Assembly (NCBI RefSeq): GCF_027887165.1
Contig: NC_077228.1
Coordinates: 110,812,086-110,876,085, forward strand
Direction of reading: 5' to 3'
DNA length: 64,000 nucleotides
Source: Monodelphis domestica
Taxonomy: Eukaryota; Chordata; Mammalia; Didelphimorphia; Didelphidae
Each line of letters starts with the position of its first letter. Position 1 is the stretch's first letter. The notes under the pieces are model-generated. The model searched no databases, was not told the origin of the DNA, and saw nothing but the letters and a program-made list of their open reading frames with translations. The translations under genes and the position numbers were made by a program. This document shows positions 10,282-20,594 of this stretch, piece by piece.

Positions 10282-11110
10282 ATTTGTCTGTACTCTTGCT
10301 CCTCTCATTTTTTTTTTGGTTTTGGGGCACCCTCTTGGAGCTTTGTCAGATCTCTTGGTACAGCCTCTAGGGGAGGAATGATAGTTTCCCTGTCCTCTGG
10401 AGGCCTTTGATTGGATTAAGTTCAACTGGGTTGGGCTGTATGTGCTCTGAGGCTGAAGACTCCTGGAAGGCTGGGCCGCCCAGGCTCTCTTCAGTTCTCT
10501 TTAGCTGCTTCTCCGCTGTCCGCAAGGTTCCCCAGTGCCTTTGCCCATCCAGAGGTTGCTGTCCTTGCTGGAGGCCCTGTACTCTGGGGGAAGGGGTCCT
10601 GGCCTCCCTGAGCTCTGAGGAGTCCTGATGGGATTAGGTTCAACTGGAATGGTCTGGAGTTGCCCTGAGGCAAAAACCTCCCAGTGAGACTGGAGCCAGA
10701 TGGAAGGACCCAACCATGGCCCTGGTCTCTGCCTGGCTTCCTCCCCGCTGTCCACGCTGGACGCTCTGAGCCCGGTGCCCTGCTGCTCACAAGGTAGAGC
10801 CTCCAAACCAGCACCTTGGCCCGCCCAGAGGTTCCCGCTGCCACTGGGGGCTTAGCCCTCTGGGTTGGGGGGGGGAGGGGACCTTCCCTCTGCCTTCCCC
10901 TTAGACCCAAGTGTTCTCGGATTCCAGCTTTTGGGTGGTGTACCTTTTGATTTGAGTCCAGAAGGAGGGTTCCCCAGCTCTGTCCTGTTGTTAAGTTTGA
11001 ATTTCAGTCCCCTAGGAGCATTCAGTTTGTGAAGGAAGGGTTTTCATAGGTCTGAACTTTTGCTGCTTCTAAGCCGCCATCTTGACTCCACCCCCTGTCT
11101 GTTTGCTTGT

Positions 11111-12171
11111 ATGTATTTGACTGATAGAAAACTATACAAGGTGGGAGCCTTCTTATAGGCAACAGAAGTGCCATAATTTGCAGTTTAATTGTGTACTCTT
11201 GTATCATATATAACCTATATAGCTTCTATGATGTTGGTGATTGTATGTCTACTGTATTATTTATCCTGCTAGGTGTAATCTTGCTGTGTGATTTGGAATA
11301 ACATACCCCACCCCTAATATAACTAAGGTTGTTTCTCAATGTGTATATGTATTTCCTTCCTCTGTAATCTGCTCAGAGCATGGAAAGTAGGAGAGAGGTT
11401 CAGGATTTCATAGAAATCCAGAGATGGGAAGTCAGTGGGATACAGAAGAAAGAATATTGGATTTTCTGAAGTTAGAAGGCCTGAATTTGATTTTTCTTTC
11501 TCCCACATTTTTTAAAAACTGAATTTGTGATTTAATCAGCATAGAATACTACTGGTGAGGAAATTCCTTGTACCAATTCATAGCCCAGAGGAGGATTCAG
11601 GTTTTTTGACTAGTATTTTTTCAACTCTAATACACTTCCTCAGGAATTGCCTACAGATATATGAGAATGCCTTGGTTTAGATTCATGTATTCTTGCTAAA
11701 GAAAAACAAATGGGGATCAGGAGGGACAGAGATGCTCAGAAAATGCAGGCTGGAGTTGAACTTGAATTCTTTGACCTCAGGTGATACTGGCCAATTTTAG
11801 CCACACCAAAAGCCTGGGTGGAGTTTAGGATAACATGACCAGTTGGGGAAGAAAGGTTTGCTTGACCTGGATGCCCCCAACCTTGCAGCCCCACCAGAAA
11901 CACAAACACAATGTTTTGTACCTGGCACAGATTTTCTCAATGTAGTTACCAATATGTTCAGCCACAGAAAGCTTCAAGGACCTCTTGTCCTATTAGTTTC
12001 CAAAGAAACATGGGATGAGGCGGTTAGGAAGAAAGATTCATTAGACTAGTTATGTTTAACCCTTGAGAGAATAACTGAAATAAACAAAAGCAATGTTGCA
12101 GAGAAGAGAGTTTCAGTTTAATGAAAGAAATGATTTCTTAGTAATTAGAGTTCTCTAAAAGTAGAGTTTGA
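11111..12171. other. Mostly unassigned DNA with a MIR fragment
   Basis: No gene recognised. A short plus-strand MIR piece is suggested at about 11433-11497 (gaatattggattttctgaag, ggcctgaatttga). The remainder is unassigned. Confidence 0.4.
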
Positions 12172-12335
12172 GGGCAGCTATGTGATATAGAGGACAGAGT
12201 ACTAGGCTTGGTATTAGAAGACTCATCATCCTGAGTTCAAATCTGGCTTCAGACACTTATTAGTTGTGTGACTCTGGGCAAGTCACTTAATCCTGTTTGC
12301 CTCAATTTCTTCATCTGTAAAATAAATTGGAGAAG
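12172..12335 (+). mobile_element. MAR1 SINE, 5' part of an interrupted copy
   Basis: Head gggcagctatgtgatatag, Pol III B-box-like gagttcaaatc, gtgtgactctgggcaagtc, then cttcatctgtaaaataaat. The tail (gagttggagaaggaaatgg, actccaaatagagtcatg) resumes at about 12535-12645. A SINE1 lies between. Confidence 0.85.
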
Positions 12336-12339
12336 GGTA

Positions 12340-12465
12340 ATGAAATGACTCAGTGGATAGAGAGCTAGGACTGGAGACAAGAGGTCCTGGATTTAAATCT
12401 GCCCTCAGATACTTCCTAGCTTCATGACCCTGAGCAAGTCACTTAACCCCAATTGCCTAGCCCTT
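12340..12465 (+). mobile_element. SINE1 inserted into MAR1
   Basis: tRNA-derived SINE1: gactcagtggatagagagc, B-box-like gatttaaatctg, cctgagcaagtcacttaacc, cccaattgcctagccctt. The usual 3' segment is replaced by unrelated A/T-rich sequence up to about 12530. The word ttggagaagg occurs on both sides of the insertion and may be the target duplication. Confidence 0.8.
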
Positions 12466-12534
12466 TTCATTTTTCAGCTTTGCAAAGGATCCTATTAATT
12501 CTATGAGAGAAGACAAAATGTATGTGTGTGTTTT

Positions 12535-12645
12535 TAATGAGTTGGAGAAGGAAATGGTAAACCATTCCAGTATCTCTGCCAAAAAAAAACTCCAAATAGA
12601 GTCATGAAAAATCAAACAATTCAAATGGCTCAATAATAATAACAC
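12535..12645 (+). mobile_element. MAR1 SINE, 3' tail of the interrupted copy
   Basis: RTE-like tail block with ggagaaggaaatggtaaacc and ccaaatagagtcatgaaaaa. It completes the MAR1 that starts near 12172. Confidence 0.85.
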
Positions 12646-12830
12646 AGAGGTAGGTTGTCCTGCCTTGGAAAGTTGTAGGATTTCCTCTTACTGGAGGTCT
12701 TCAAGTGAAGGTTAGATGAGGAGTTGTTGGGCATGCCTAGAGGGCCCTCTTCTTCAGCTATGGGTTGGATTAGATGACTTCTGATGTCCCTTCCAGCTCC
12801 ATGATCTGGTGACTTTGAATGTTAGACAGA
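12646..12830 (+). mobile_element. L3/CR1-type LINE 3' end
   Basis: Contains gaggtcttcaagtgaaggtt, then ggttggattagatgactt and cccttccagctccatgatct, the order typical of mammalian L3/CR1 3' ends. Confidence 0.75.
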
Positions 12831-13089
12831 AGGATTTCCCAGTGGAGAAGATTCTTTGTTCAGTGACCAAAAGAAATATAGGTTAGCAAAGTGCCTAGTG
12901 AATGGTAAATACTTAATAAATGTTGGTTGAAAGGGAAATTATAAAATTTGTTTTTTAGGTGAATTCTTTGAGCATAAAATAGATACTTATCTACCTGTGA
13001 TACCATTAGTATGGATCTCCTACAGGTATGGGATGAAACAGACTATAGATCTGAAGGTAGAAGGGTCCATAGTGTGGAGGTTATCTAAT

Positions 13090-13285
13090 CCTGGTCATAG
13101 GATCATAGAATTGGAACTGAAAGGATCCTTAGGGGTCATTTAGCAGAATTTCTTCATTTTACAGAGATAGAAACTGAGGCAGAGAGGTGAAGGGACTTTC
13201 CTAAGCTCACATAGCTGGTAAAGAGTCAGAGATGGAATTTGAACATGACTCTTCTGACTCTAAATCTCAATGATTTAATGAGAAA
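13090..13285 (-). mobile_element. MIR-type SINE
   Basis: Reversed copy: ggatcatagaattggaactg, cattttacagagatagaaac, gaggtgaagggactttccta, gaatttgaacatgactcttc. Confidence 0.8.
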
Positions 13286-13289
13286 CTGT

Positions 13290-13400
13290 CAAATTCCCAC
13301 CAGCTCAAGCTCTAAGCTGAGTTTCTTATATGACTTTGAGTCAGTCATTTCTTCAAGTCTCACCTTTTTAACTATAAAAAGAAAGGAATTTGGACTAGAT
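13290..13400 (+). mobile_element. MIR-type SINE fragment
   Basis: tatgactttgagtcagtcat followed by aactataaaaagaaaggaat and the tail word tttggactagatgg. A MITE-like element begins exactly after this tail. Confidence 0.6.
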
Positions 13401-13586
13401 GGGGGTTCTTGATCCTTTTGTGGCATGGACCCTTTTACTAGTTTGATGAAGCCATGAGTTCTTTCTTTATCAGAACATATTTTAAGTGAATAAAAAATAA
13501 GATTTTAAAGGAACTCCATTATGTTGAAGTGCAGTTATTGAAATATTAAATAAACATCTTCATGGATTCCAGCTTAAGAACCTCTG
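13401..13586. mobile_element. hAT-like MITE (186 bp)
   Basis: Ends are inverted repeats: gggttcttgatcc on the left and agcttaagaacctctg on the right. The A/T-rich interior includes tcaaaatatt-like blocks. It resembles the common mammalian nonautonomous element whose termini read ggggttcttaacc; I cannot name the family reliably. Confidence 0.6.
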
Positions 13587-13599
13587 AAATAAGGGATTT

Positions 13600-13800
13600 T
13601 TATCAATCATCCAGCTGAAAGGGTCCTTAATGGTCCTCTTGTCCAACTTTCTTGTTTTGCAAGTAAAGAAAAGAAGGCCCTGGGAGATGATGAGGCTTAC
13701 CTAAAGTCACGTAGCCAACGAGGAAAAGAAGTAGGAACTGAAACATCAAGGCCAAAGATTCCAGATCCATCCATCTTTTCTACCATACCGCTGTCTCTGG
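13600..13800 (-). mobile_element. MIR-type SINE
   Basis: Reversed copy: agctgaaagggtccttaatg, ttgtccaactttcttg, ccctgggagatgatgaggct, ctaaagtcacgtagcc. Confidence 0.75.
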
Positions 13801-14274
13801 TAAGTTCCAGCTACTGAAAGAAGCTAGTGACTCATTTATTTTAAACAAATATTTATGAACAGCCTTTATTAGTAGTGATAATAGGACATATACTTATCAC
13901 TTGTTTCCAGCAGCTCCTGGGATTAGGACTTTGTAGATGGATTGGGCTTTCATAGGAACACTGCTGTTGATATAAAGGGAAAATGGGACTTGTGGGGTCA
14001 AGCCCGGCTAGCCCAGGTACAGGGTGGGTGCCTCCAGCAGGGAGGATAAAGGCTGGCAGGGAGATTAGACCCATCTGTGATTAGGATATGAAATTGGCAA
14101 GTCATGGGAACTCGGTGGTTGATGTGCTGGTTTTTCCTTATATTTCAGCCGAAGAGCCACAGACATTTGCTCCTCGTTAGCTCCTCTCCCATCTCCACTC
14201 TCCAGCAAGTGGCTGAGAGGCATCTGGTTCTTGATATAAGCATCCAAGAATAAAAGTTAGGCGGGATATTGGGG
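13801..14274. other. Unassigned DNA
   Basis: Short open frames occur on the minus strand, but nothing resembles a known protein and no repeat is recognised. Confidence 0.45.
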
Positions 14275-14505
14275 TAAATAATCAAGAAGACCTGAGATTG
14301 AATCCCGAGATATTTACTTTCTCCATGACTTGGGGAAATTTAACCTCTCAGCCTCAGTTTCTGCATCTGTAAAATTGGAATGATAAGAGTAGCTACCTCA
14401 CAGGGGTGCTCTGGGGAGCAAATCAAATGAAATAATAATAATAATTGGTGTAAAGTGCTTTTAAAATCTTAAAGTTGTATGTAAATGTTATATACCATCA
14501 TAAGT
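14275..14505 (+). mobile_element. MIR
   Basis: cctcagtttctgcatctgta, agtagctacctcacaggggt, gagcaaatcaaatgaaataa, then aaagtgcttttaaaatctta. The 3' two-thirds is well preserved. Confidence 0.85.
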
Positions 14506-14684
14506 AAAAAAGGCTGTTTTTTATTTATTATAAACCTTCCTTCAGGCAGAAAATGTCTGATTCAGATGGAGCTTCACAAGAAGGCAAGGGGACTGCGTCC
14601 TTTAGACTCTTTGAGATTCTTGGGATTTAAAGTTGAAAGTTAATTTGGAAATGACTATACTACTCCATATGCTTCTCTACCTCC

Positions 14685-14830
14685 ACCTTTAACCTTGCCT
14701 TGCCTCAGTGGCCTCAGATGTAAAATAGGGATAATAATAGCACCCACCTCTTAGGATTGTTGTGAAGATCACAGAGATATTTGTAACTACTTAGCCCATT
14801 AGCAGATGCTAAATAAATTCTTATTCCCTT
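14685..14830 (+). mobile_element. MIR, 3' part
   Basis: gatgtaaaatagggataata, tagcacccacctcttaggat, tgctaaataaattcttattc. Confidence 0.8.
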
Positions 14831-14831
14831 C

Positions 14832-14945
14832 TCCTTCCCCAGTCCAAAATGGCCCAGAGAAGTGAAAAATCTTGTCTAAGACCATACAATGGAGTGAGAA
14901 GCAGAGCTGGAATTTGAACTCAGATCACCTGACTTGGTCCTTTGC
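14832..14945 (-). mobile_element. MIR fragment
   Basis: ggcccagagaagtgaaaaat, gtctaagaccatacaatgg, ggaatttgaactcagatcac: the reversed CORE portion only. Confidence 0.7.
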
Positions 14946-15094
14946 TTCTGCCACTGTCTCCTGGCTTGCTCCATTCAGTGACCTGGAAGTGTGGGGATTT
15001 ATCTGGTCTACTTTTTTTGTTGGGGGAAGGGGGTGCAGTCATCCTCACCCATACTCAAAAGAATAAAAGGTGGGAGGTTCCCAGGAGACCATCA

Positions 15095-15305
15095 GCAATT
15101 CAGAGAATAGAGAGCTGGATTAATACTAATTAAACCGAGAATATAAATCCTACCTCAGTCACTTACCAGCTGTGTGACCCTGGATGAATCATTTTACTTC
15201 AGCCTCAGTTTCCTTATCTGTAAAAATGAGGTTAAAAAATTTTTTAAATGAGGAAATTGGATTTGATGTCTTCCAAAACCTCCTCTAACTCTATGATCCT
15301 TTGAT
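15095..15305 (+). mobile_element. MIR-type SINE
   Basis: accagctgtgtgaccctgg, cctcagtttccttatctgta, then the tail tccaaaacctcctctaactc and tatgatcctttga. Confidence 0.8.
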
Positions 15306-15394
15306 CATATCTCTTTCCCCTCCTTTCATATACTTCTCTGGGGAGAAGTCAGATCAGTAGATATTGGAGTGCCTTCTTCTCTATAAATCTTTGT

Positions 15395-15494
15395 GTTATA
15401 GAGTAAAGAGAACAAAGTCAGAGGACTTAGTTGTAAGTCTCAACTCACTTGCTACTCATGTGACCTTGGGCAAGTCCTTTGCTCAGTTTTGGGT
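15395..15494 (+). mobile_element. MIR, 5' part, split by an L1
   Basis: tgtgaccttgggcaagtcct, then gggtctcagtttc. The copy resumes to the right of the L1 at about 19332-19400 with gaaataatgtgattcaca and gatcttgagggttccttct. The word ctcagtttctttttt occurs on both sides, giving a target duplication of about 16 bp (15495-15510 and 19316-19331). Confidence 0.8.
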
Positions 15495-16159
15495 CTCAGT
15501 TTCTTTTTTTTCCCTCCTTTTAAACATTATTTCATTTGGTCATTTTCAAACATTTTCAAACATTTCAAACATTCAAACATTTTCAAACATATTCATTGGA
15601 AAAAAAAGATCATTTTCTTTTCCTCCCCCCCTCCCACCACTCCTCCCATAGATGAAGCTTGATTCCACTGGGTATCACATGTGTCCTTGATTCGAACCCA
15701 TTTCCATGTTGTTGGTATTTGCATTAGAGTGTTCATTTAGAGTCTCTCCTCAGACATGTCCCCTCAACCCCTGTGGTCAAGCAGTTGCTTTTCCTCGGTG
15801 TTTTTACTTCCACAGTTTGTCCTCTGCTTGTGGATAGTGTTTTTTCTCCTAGATCCCTGCAGATTGTTCAGGGACATTGCATTGACACTAATGGAGAAGT
15901 CCATTATGTTTGATTGAACCACAGTGTACACAGTTCATCAGTCTCTGTGTACAATGTTTTCCTGGTTCTGCTCATCTCATTCTGCATCACTTCCTGGAGA
16001 GCAGACAATCTTTTATTGCCCTTTGGGTATAGTTCCAAATTGCCTCCATAATGGTTGGATCAGTTCACAACTCCACCAGCAATGCATTAATGTCCCAACT
16101 TTGCCAAATCCCCTCCAACATTCATTACTTTCCCTTGCTGTCATGTTAGCCAATCTGCT

Positions 16160-16500
16160 GGTATACCATTTGGTGCATACATGTTGATTAGTGATATTTC
16201 CTCATTGTCTATAGCCCCTTTTAACAGAATATATTTACCTTCCCTATCCCTTTTAATTAGGTCTATTTTTGCTTTGGCTTTGTCAGATATCATGATTGCA
16301 ACTCCTGCCTTCTTTCTATCAGTTGAGGCCCAAAAGGTCTTACTCCATCCTCTAATTCTGACCTTATGAGTATCTACCTGCCTCATGTGTGTTTCTTGAA
16401 GACAACATATGGTAGGGTTTTAGATTCTAATCCACTCTGCTATTCATCTATGTTTTATGGGTGAGTTCATCCCATTCACGTTCAAAGTTATGATTGTTAC
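16160..16500 (-). pseudogene. L1 ORF2 endonuclease fragment
   Basis: The minus reading includes CCLQETH (the catalytic glutamate motif of the APE-type endonuclease), then KKAGVAIMISDKAKAKIDLI and KRDREGKYILLKGAIDNEEI followed by an NMYAPN motif. This aligns with the human L1 stretch KKAGVAILVSDK ... KRDKEGHYIMVKGSI ... NIYAPN. The reading then joins ADWLT from the far 3' part of ORF2 and stops. The rest of the endonuclease and the whole reverse transcriptase are missing. Confidence 0.85.
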
Positions 16501-17201
16501 TTGTAGATTCCCTGGCATTTTGATATCCTCCCCTAATTCTGACCTTTCTTCTTTAGCTATAACCTTTTAAGCCAGTGATTTACTTTAAATCAGTTCCCCT
16601 AGTCCCCTCCTTTGATATGTTTCCCTTTCTAGACCCTCCCTTTTTGTTCCCTTCCCCTCCCCCCTCTCCTTCCCTCCCTTTTTGTGTTCCCTCCCCCCCT
16701 CCCCCCTTGGTTTTTCCTTTTCCCTTACCCTGTTGGATAAGTTAAAATTCAAGATCCCAAATGGATCTAGATGCTCTTCCCTCTCAGAGTTGATTTCACT
16801 GAGAGTAAGGTTTAAGTAAAAAATCTCTTCCTCTCCTTCTTATAGGAGTTTTCTTCCCCTCCCCTTCCCATGTGTATCTTTGTGTGAGAAAGGTTATTCT
16901 ATTTAGTTTTTTTTCTATTTCTTGGAGTATATCTTAGTACCATCAATGATTCCCTCCTCCCTTTTTCTTTCTATCCCCCCCTTTCTCCATATCGTCTTGA
17001 TGCTCCAAACTTTCCCTATGCATGATTCTTCTTACTACTCTAATGATACATAAAATTTTTGAGAGTTACACATTACATTTTCCTCACATATTAATATATA
17101 TATATATAATTTGATATAAATGTAATCCTTATAGAAGAGAGTTTGAATAAAAGAAAAAGATAACATTTTTCTCCTTTTCCCTTTCCTTCATATTTATCTT
17201 T

Positions 17202-18209
17202 TCATGTTTCTCTTGTTCTTTGTGTTTGGATGTCAAACTTTCCACAGAGCTCTGGTCTTTTCTTTATAAACACTTGGAAATCTTGTATTTTGTTGAATGC
17301 CCATACTTTCCCCTGGAAGTATATAGTCAGTTTTGATGGATAGTTGATTCTTGGTTGAAGACCCAGCTCTCTTGCTTTTCTGAATATCATGTTCCATGCC
17401 TTACAGTTGTTCAGAGTGGAAATTGCTAGGTCCTATGTGACCCTGATTGGTGTTCCTTTATATCTAAATTGTCTTTTTTTCTGGCTTCTTGTAAGATTTT
17501 TTCTTTTGCTTGGAAGCTTTGGAATTTGGCAATTACATTCCTGGGAGTTGTCTTTTGGGGGGGATTTAGTATAGAGGGTGTTCTGTGAACTCTTTCAATG
17601 CATATTTTGTCCCCTTGTTCTAGAATCTCTGGGCAGTTTTCTTTGATGATATCATGTATTATGATATCAAGATTACTCTTTATTTCTGGCGTTTCTGGTA
17701 GACCAATGATTCTCAGACTGTCTCTCCTTCCTCTGTTTTCCAGGTATGTCACCTTGTCAGAGAAATATGTTATCTTCTAATTCTTTAGTCTTTTGACTTT
17801 GCTTTATTAATTCTTGCTCTTTTGCAAGATCATTGTCTTCCAGTTGCCTGATTATGACCTTTAAAGACTGGTTTTCCTTTTCAGTTTGGTCTCACCTGTT
17901 TTTTGAGGCTTTGAGCTGTTTCTGTATTTGCATATTTTGGTCCCTCAGATTGCTGAGTTCCTTTTGCATAGTTTCTCATGTTTCCTGCCAGAAGGCTTCC
18001 ATCTTTTTGATAATTTCCAATTTAAATTCTTCAAGAGCTTGTGGAGAATTTCCATTTCTTATGGAAGGCTTTGGAGCATTTGTTTGTGTTTCCTCTTCTA
18101 TCTCCTCTGTATTTTGCATTTTTGCTCCATAAAATGTGTCCAAAGTCACTCTCTTCTTCTTGCTTTTCTTGGTGTTTGGAGACTGTTGCACCTCCACACT
18201 GTTTGCCAT
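17202..18209 (-). pseudogene. L1 ORF1 (broken)
   Basis: The start is MANSVEVQQSPNTKKSKKKR at 18209. A first frame covers the basic N-terminus and the beginning of the coiled coil and ends at an in-frame stop (after WQET). The RRM-like domain is readable at 17752-17426 (LENRGRRDSLRIIGLPE, then KTTPRNVIAKFQSFQAKEKI). The C-terminal domain is readable at 17390-17202 (GLQPRINYPSKLTIYFQGKV). These match the ORF1p order seen in human L1. At least one stop and one or two frame changes separate the parts, so no full ORF1p can be made. Confidence 0.85.
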
Positions 18210-18299
18210 CTCTATGGTTTTTCCTCCCCTTTCCAGTCAGAAATCTGAATGAGGAGGGCTGGCTCTCAGTGTATGCTTCTGATGATCCTAGGCTTTAGC

Positions 18300-19080
18300 C
18301 CCAGGCAAATTGTCCATTCTCCGCAGTTGCACTGTCTTCCCCTGCCTGTCGGCATTTTGGGTGTTACTGCTCTCAGTTCTCTCCAGCTGCTTCTCCGATG
18401 CCTTATTTCCATGCTCTGAGCCTGGCACAGCACTGTCTGCAAGGTACCCCAGTGCCTTTGCCCACCCTGAGGTTCCTGTCCTTTCGGGAGGTCCTGCACT
18501 CTAGGTGGGGAAAGGGTCCAGGCCTCCTTGAGCTCTGAGGGCTCCTGATGGGATTAGGTTCAACTGGGTTGGTCTGGATATGACCTGAGGCAAAAACCTC
18601 TGGTGAGACTCCAATGGAAGGACCCAGCCACGTGGCTACAGGCTCCCCCACATCTCTCTCAGGCTGCTTCCCAGCTGTCTGTGTTGGATGCCCCAAGCCT
18701 GGCCCAGGTTGCTTTCAAGGTGCACCCTTCAGAACAGCACCTTTGCTGGCCCTGAGATTCCTGTCCTTTCAGAAGGTCCTGCACTCTAAGGGGGTAGGGG
18801 TCCTGGCCTCCCTGAGCTGTGTGGACTCCTGATGGGAGTAGGTTCAACTGGGTTGGTCTGGATGTGCCCTGAAGCAAAAACGCTTGATGAAATTCCAATG
18901 GAAGGACCTAGCCACGGGGCTACAGGTTCCCCCCATCTCTCTCAGGCTGCTTCCCTGCCATCTGTGTTGGATGCCCCGAGCCTGGCCCAGGTTGCTTTCA
19001 AGGTGCACCCTTCAGAACAGCATTTGCAGGCCCTGAGGTTCCCGCTGCTGCTGGGGGCTCAGCGCTCTTGGTTGAGGGGG
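18300..19080 (-). repeat. Tandem monomers in the L1 5' UTR (about 284 bp)
   Basis: The block ctcctgatggga...ggttcaactgggttggtctgg begins at 18542 and again at 18826, a period of 284 bp. The blocks catctctctcaggctgcttc and gcctggcccaggttgctttc also recur once per unit. Two full units and part of a third are visible. Units are GC-rich and sit just upstream of ORF1, where monomers carry promoter activity in rodent L1s. The L1 near 10.6 kb has one and a partial unit. Confidence 0.85.
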
Positions 19081-19627
19081 AGGGGTCCTGGGACCTTCCT
19101 TCTGCCTTCCCCTTAGACCCGAGTGTTCTAGGATTCTGGCTTTGAGGGAGGGGCATACCTTTTGATTTGAGTCCAGAAGGAGGGTTCCCTGGCTCTTTCC
19201 TGTTGTTAAGTTTGAATTTCAGTCCCCTAGGAGCATTCAGTTTATGATTGGTAAGGAAGGGTTTTCAGAGGTCTGAACTTTTGCTGCTTCTAAGCTGCCA
19301 TCTTGACTGGAAGTCCTCAGTTTCTTTTTTTATGAAATAATGTGATTCACAAGCCTAGATGATCTTGAGGGTTCCTTCTACTCTAAACTGATCATTCTAG
19401 ATGGGTTTTGGATGAAAGGAACCCTGGAGGCTAGGAAGGACACACAGAGATGTGGAGATACTACAATTAATAATGATTAAAAAAAAAGATTCTTAATGTT
19501 AAGTCAGCACATAAAAATTCTCTATAATCCTGTTAACTGAGAACTGAAGCACAGCTTCTTTCTGTCCCATCTGCTAAACATAAACATTCCACTAGTAGTT
19601 TCAGCTAGTTCCACCAAGCTGAAGGTA

Positions 19628-19890
19628 AGTTGAGCTAGGTGGCAGAGTGGATAGAGTGCTTGGACCTAGAGTTTGGAAGACCTGAGTTCAAGTGTGATCT
19701 CAGACACTAGCTGTGTGACCTTGGGCAAATCACTTAACCCTATTTGTCTCAGTTTCCGCATTTGTATAATGATCTGGAGAAGGAAATGACAAACCATTCC
19801 AGTCTCTGACAAGAAAACCTCAAGTTGGGTCATGAAGAATTGGGCATTAAAAATAAAAAGACTTGGACATGACTGAAAAATGCCTGAATA
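19628..19890 (+). mobile_element. MAR1 SINE
   Basis: Near full length: ggtggcagagtggatagagt, gagttcaagtgtgatctcag, gtgaccttgggcaaatcact, then the tail ctggagaaggaaatgacaaa and gacttggacatgactgaaaa. Confidence 0.9.
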
Positions 19891-20009
19891 AAGAGTTCCC
19901 CTGAGGAAAAGTTATAATTATGCACTTGTCCCACAGCAAAATGGGTCAGATGCCAGGTGGGCTATCTTAACAAGGTTATTGTGAAGAAAGCATATGCTAT
20001 TGTGAAGAA

Positions 20010-20560
20010 AGCATATCCCCATTCATATCCCCATCGAACCATAGGATCAAACAGTTGTTTTTCTTCTGTGTTTCTGCTCCCACAGTTCTTTCTGTGGATG
20101 TGGATAGTGTCCTTTCATATAAGTCCCTCCAAATTGTCTTGGGTCATTGCACTGTTGCTAGTAGAGAAGTCCATTACATTAGATTGTGCCACAGTGTATC
20201 AGTCTCTGTGTACAATGTTCTCCTTGTCTAATGTACAAAGTTCTGCTCCCTTCCCTCTGCATCAATTCCTGGAGGTCATTCCAGTTCACATGGAATCCTT
20301 CCAATTCATTATTCCTTTGAGCACAATAGTATTCCATCACCATCATGTACCACAATTTGTTCAGCCATTCCCCAATTGAAGGGCATCCCCTCATTTTCCA
20401 ATTTTTTGCCACCACAAAGAGTGCATCTATGAATATTCTTGTACAAGTCTTTTTCCTTATTATCTCTTTGGGGTACAAACCCATCAGTGCTATGGTTGGA
20501 TCAAAAGGCACACAGTCCCTTAAAGCCCTTTTAGCATAGTTCCAAATTGCCATCCAGAAT
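20010..20560 (-). mobile_element. L1 LINE 3' fragment, antisense
   Basis: Minus reading: PFDPTIALMGLYPKEIIRKK, then CTRIFIDALFVVAKNWKMRG, a WLNKLWYMMVMEYYCAQRN block and VNWNDLQEL. This is the ORF2 C-terminal region (human: IPFDPAIPLLGIYPKD ... CTRMFIAALF ... TMEYYAAIKND). The frame stays open for 124 codons, so this copy is relatively young. It is 5'-truncated at about 20560 and lacks its poly(A) end. Confidence 0.9.
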
Positions 20561-20594
20561 GAGAACCAGACATTTTAGAGAGATGAATAGGAGG

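Larger units (their letters stand above)
9657..11095 (-). mobile_element. L1 LINE: 5' UTR plus half of ORF1, 3'-truncated
   Basis: The L1 5' end lies at the right-hand side, with the reversed start motif gccgccatcttgac and a GC-rich 5' UTR (about 10282-11095), followed by the start of ORF1. The element stops abruptly inside ORF1 at 9657 with no poly(A). The 15-bp word tgtctgtttgcttgt occurs immediately outside both ends (9642-9656 and 11096-11110), as expected of a target-site duplication. The 5' UTR shares the block ctgatgggattaggttcaac with the L1 near 18.5 kb. Confidence 0.85.
15511..19315 (-). mobile_element. L1 LINE with intact 5' end and a large ORF2 deletion
   Basis: The order on the minus strand, from high to low coordinate, is: 5' terminus with reversed gctgccatcttgac; a 5' UTR of about 1.1 kb with tandem 284-bp monomers; ORF1 (18209 to 17202); a pyrimidine-rich spacer; the start of ORF2 with the endonuclease domain (about 16500 to 16160); a junction near 16160; then the last part of ORF2 and the 3' UTR ending in a T-rich tail. 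The reverse transcriptase and most of ORF2 are absent. A target duplication of about 16 bp flanks the element, so the deletion arose before or after a normal, full-length-type integration. Confidence 0.9.

Noticed and set aside
10067-10910. Open frames on both strands across the GC-rich segment, resembling proline-rich proteins.
   Set aside because: They lie in the L1 5' UTR and opposite ORF1. The GC content and open frames are properties of the L1.
15541-15597. Run of cattttcaaa repeats that could be read as a short direct-repeat array.
   Set aside because: It lies at the A/T-rich end of an L1 3' UTR and reflects local slippage, not a CRISPR-like or regulatory array.
15364-18832. Many plus-strand frames rich in Phe, Leu and Ser that look like membrane proteins.
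   Set aside because: They are the antisense of L1 ORF1, ORF2 and the 5' UTR.
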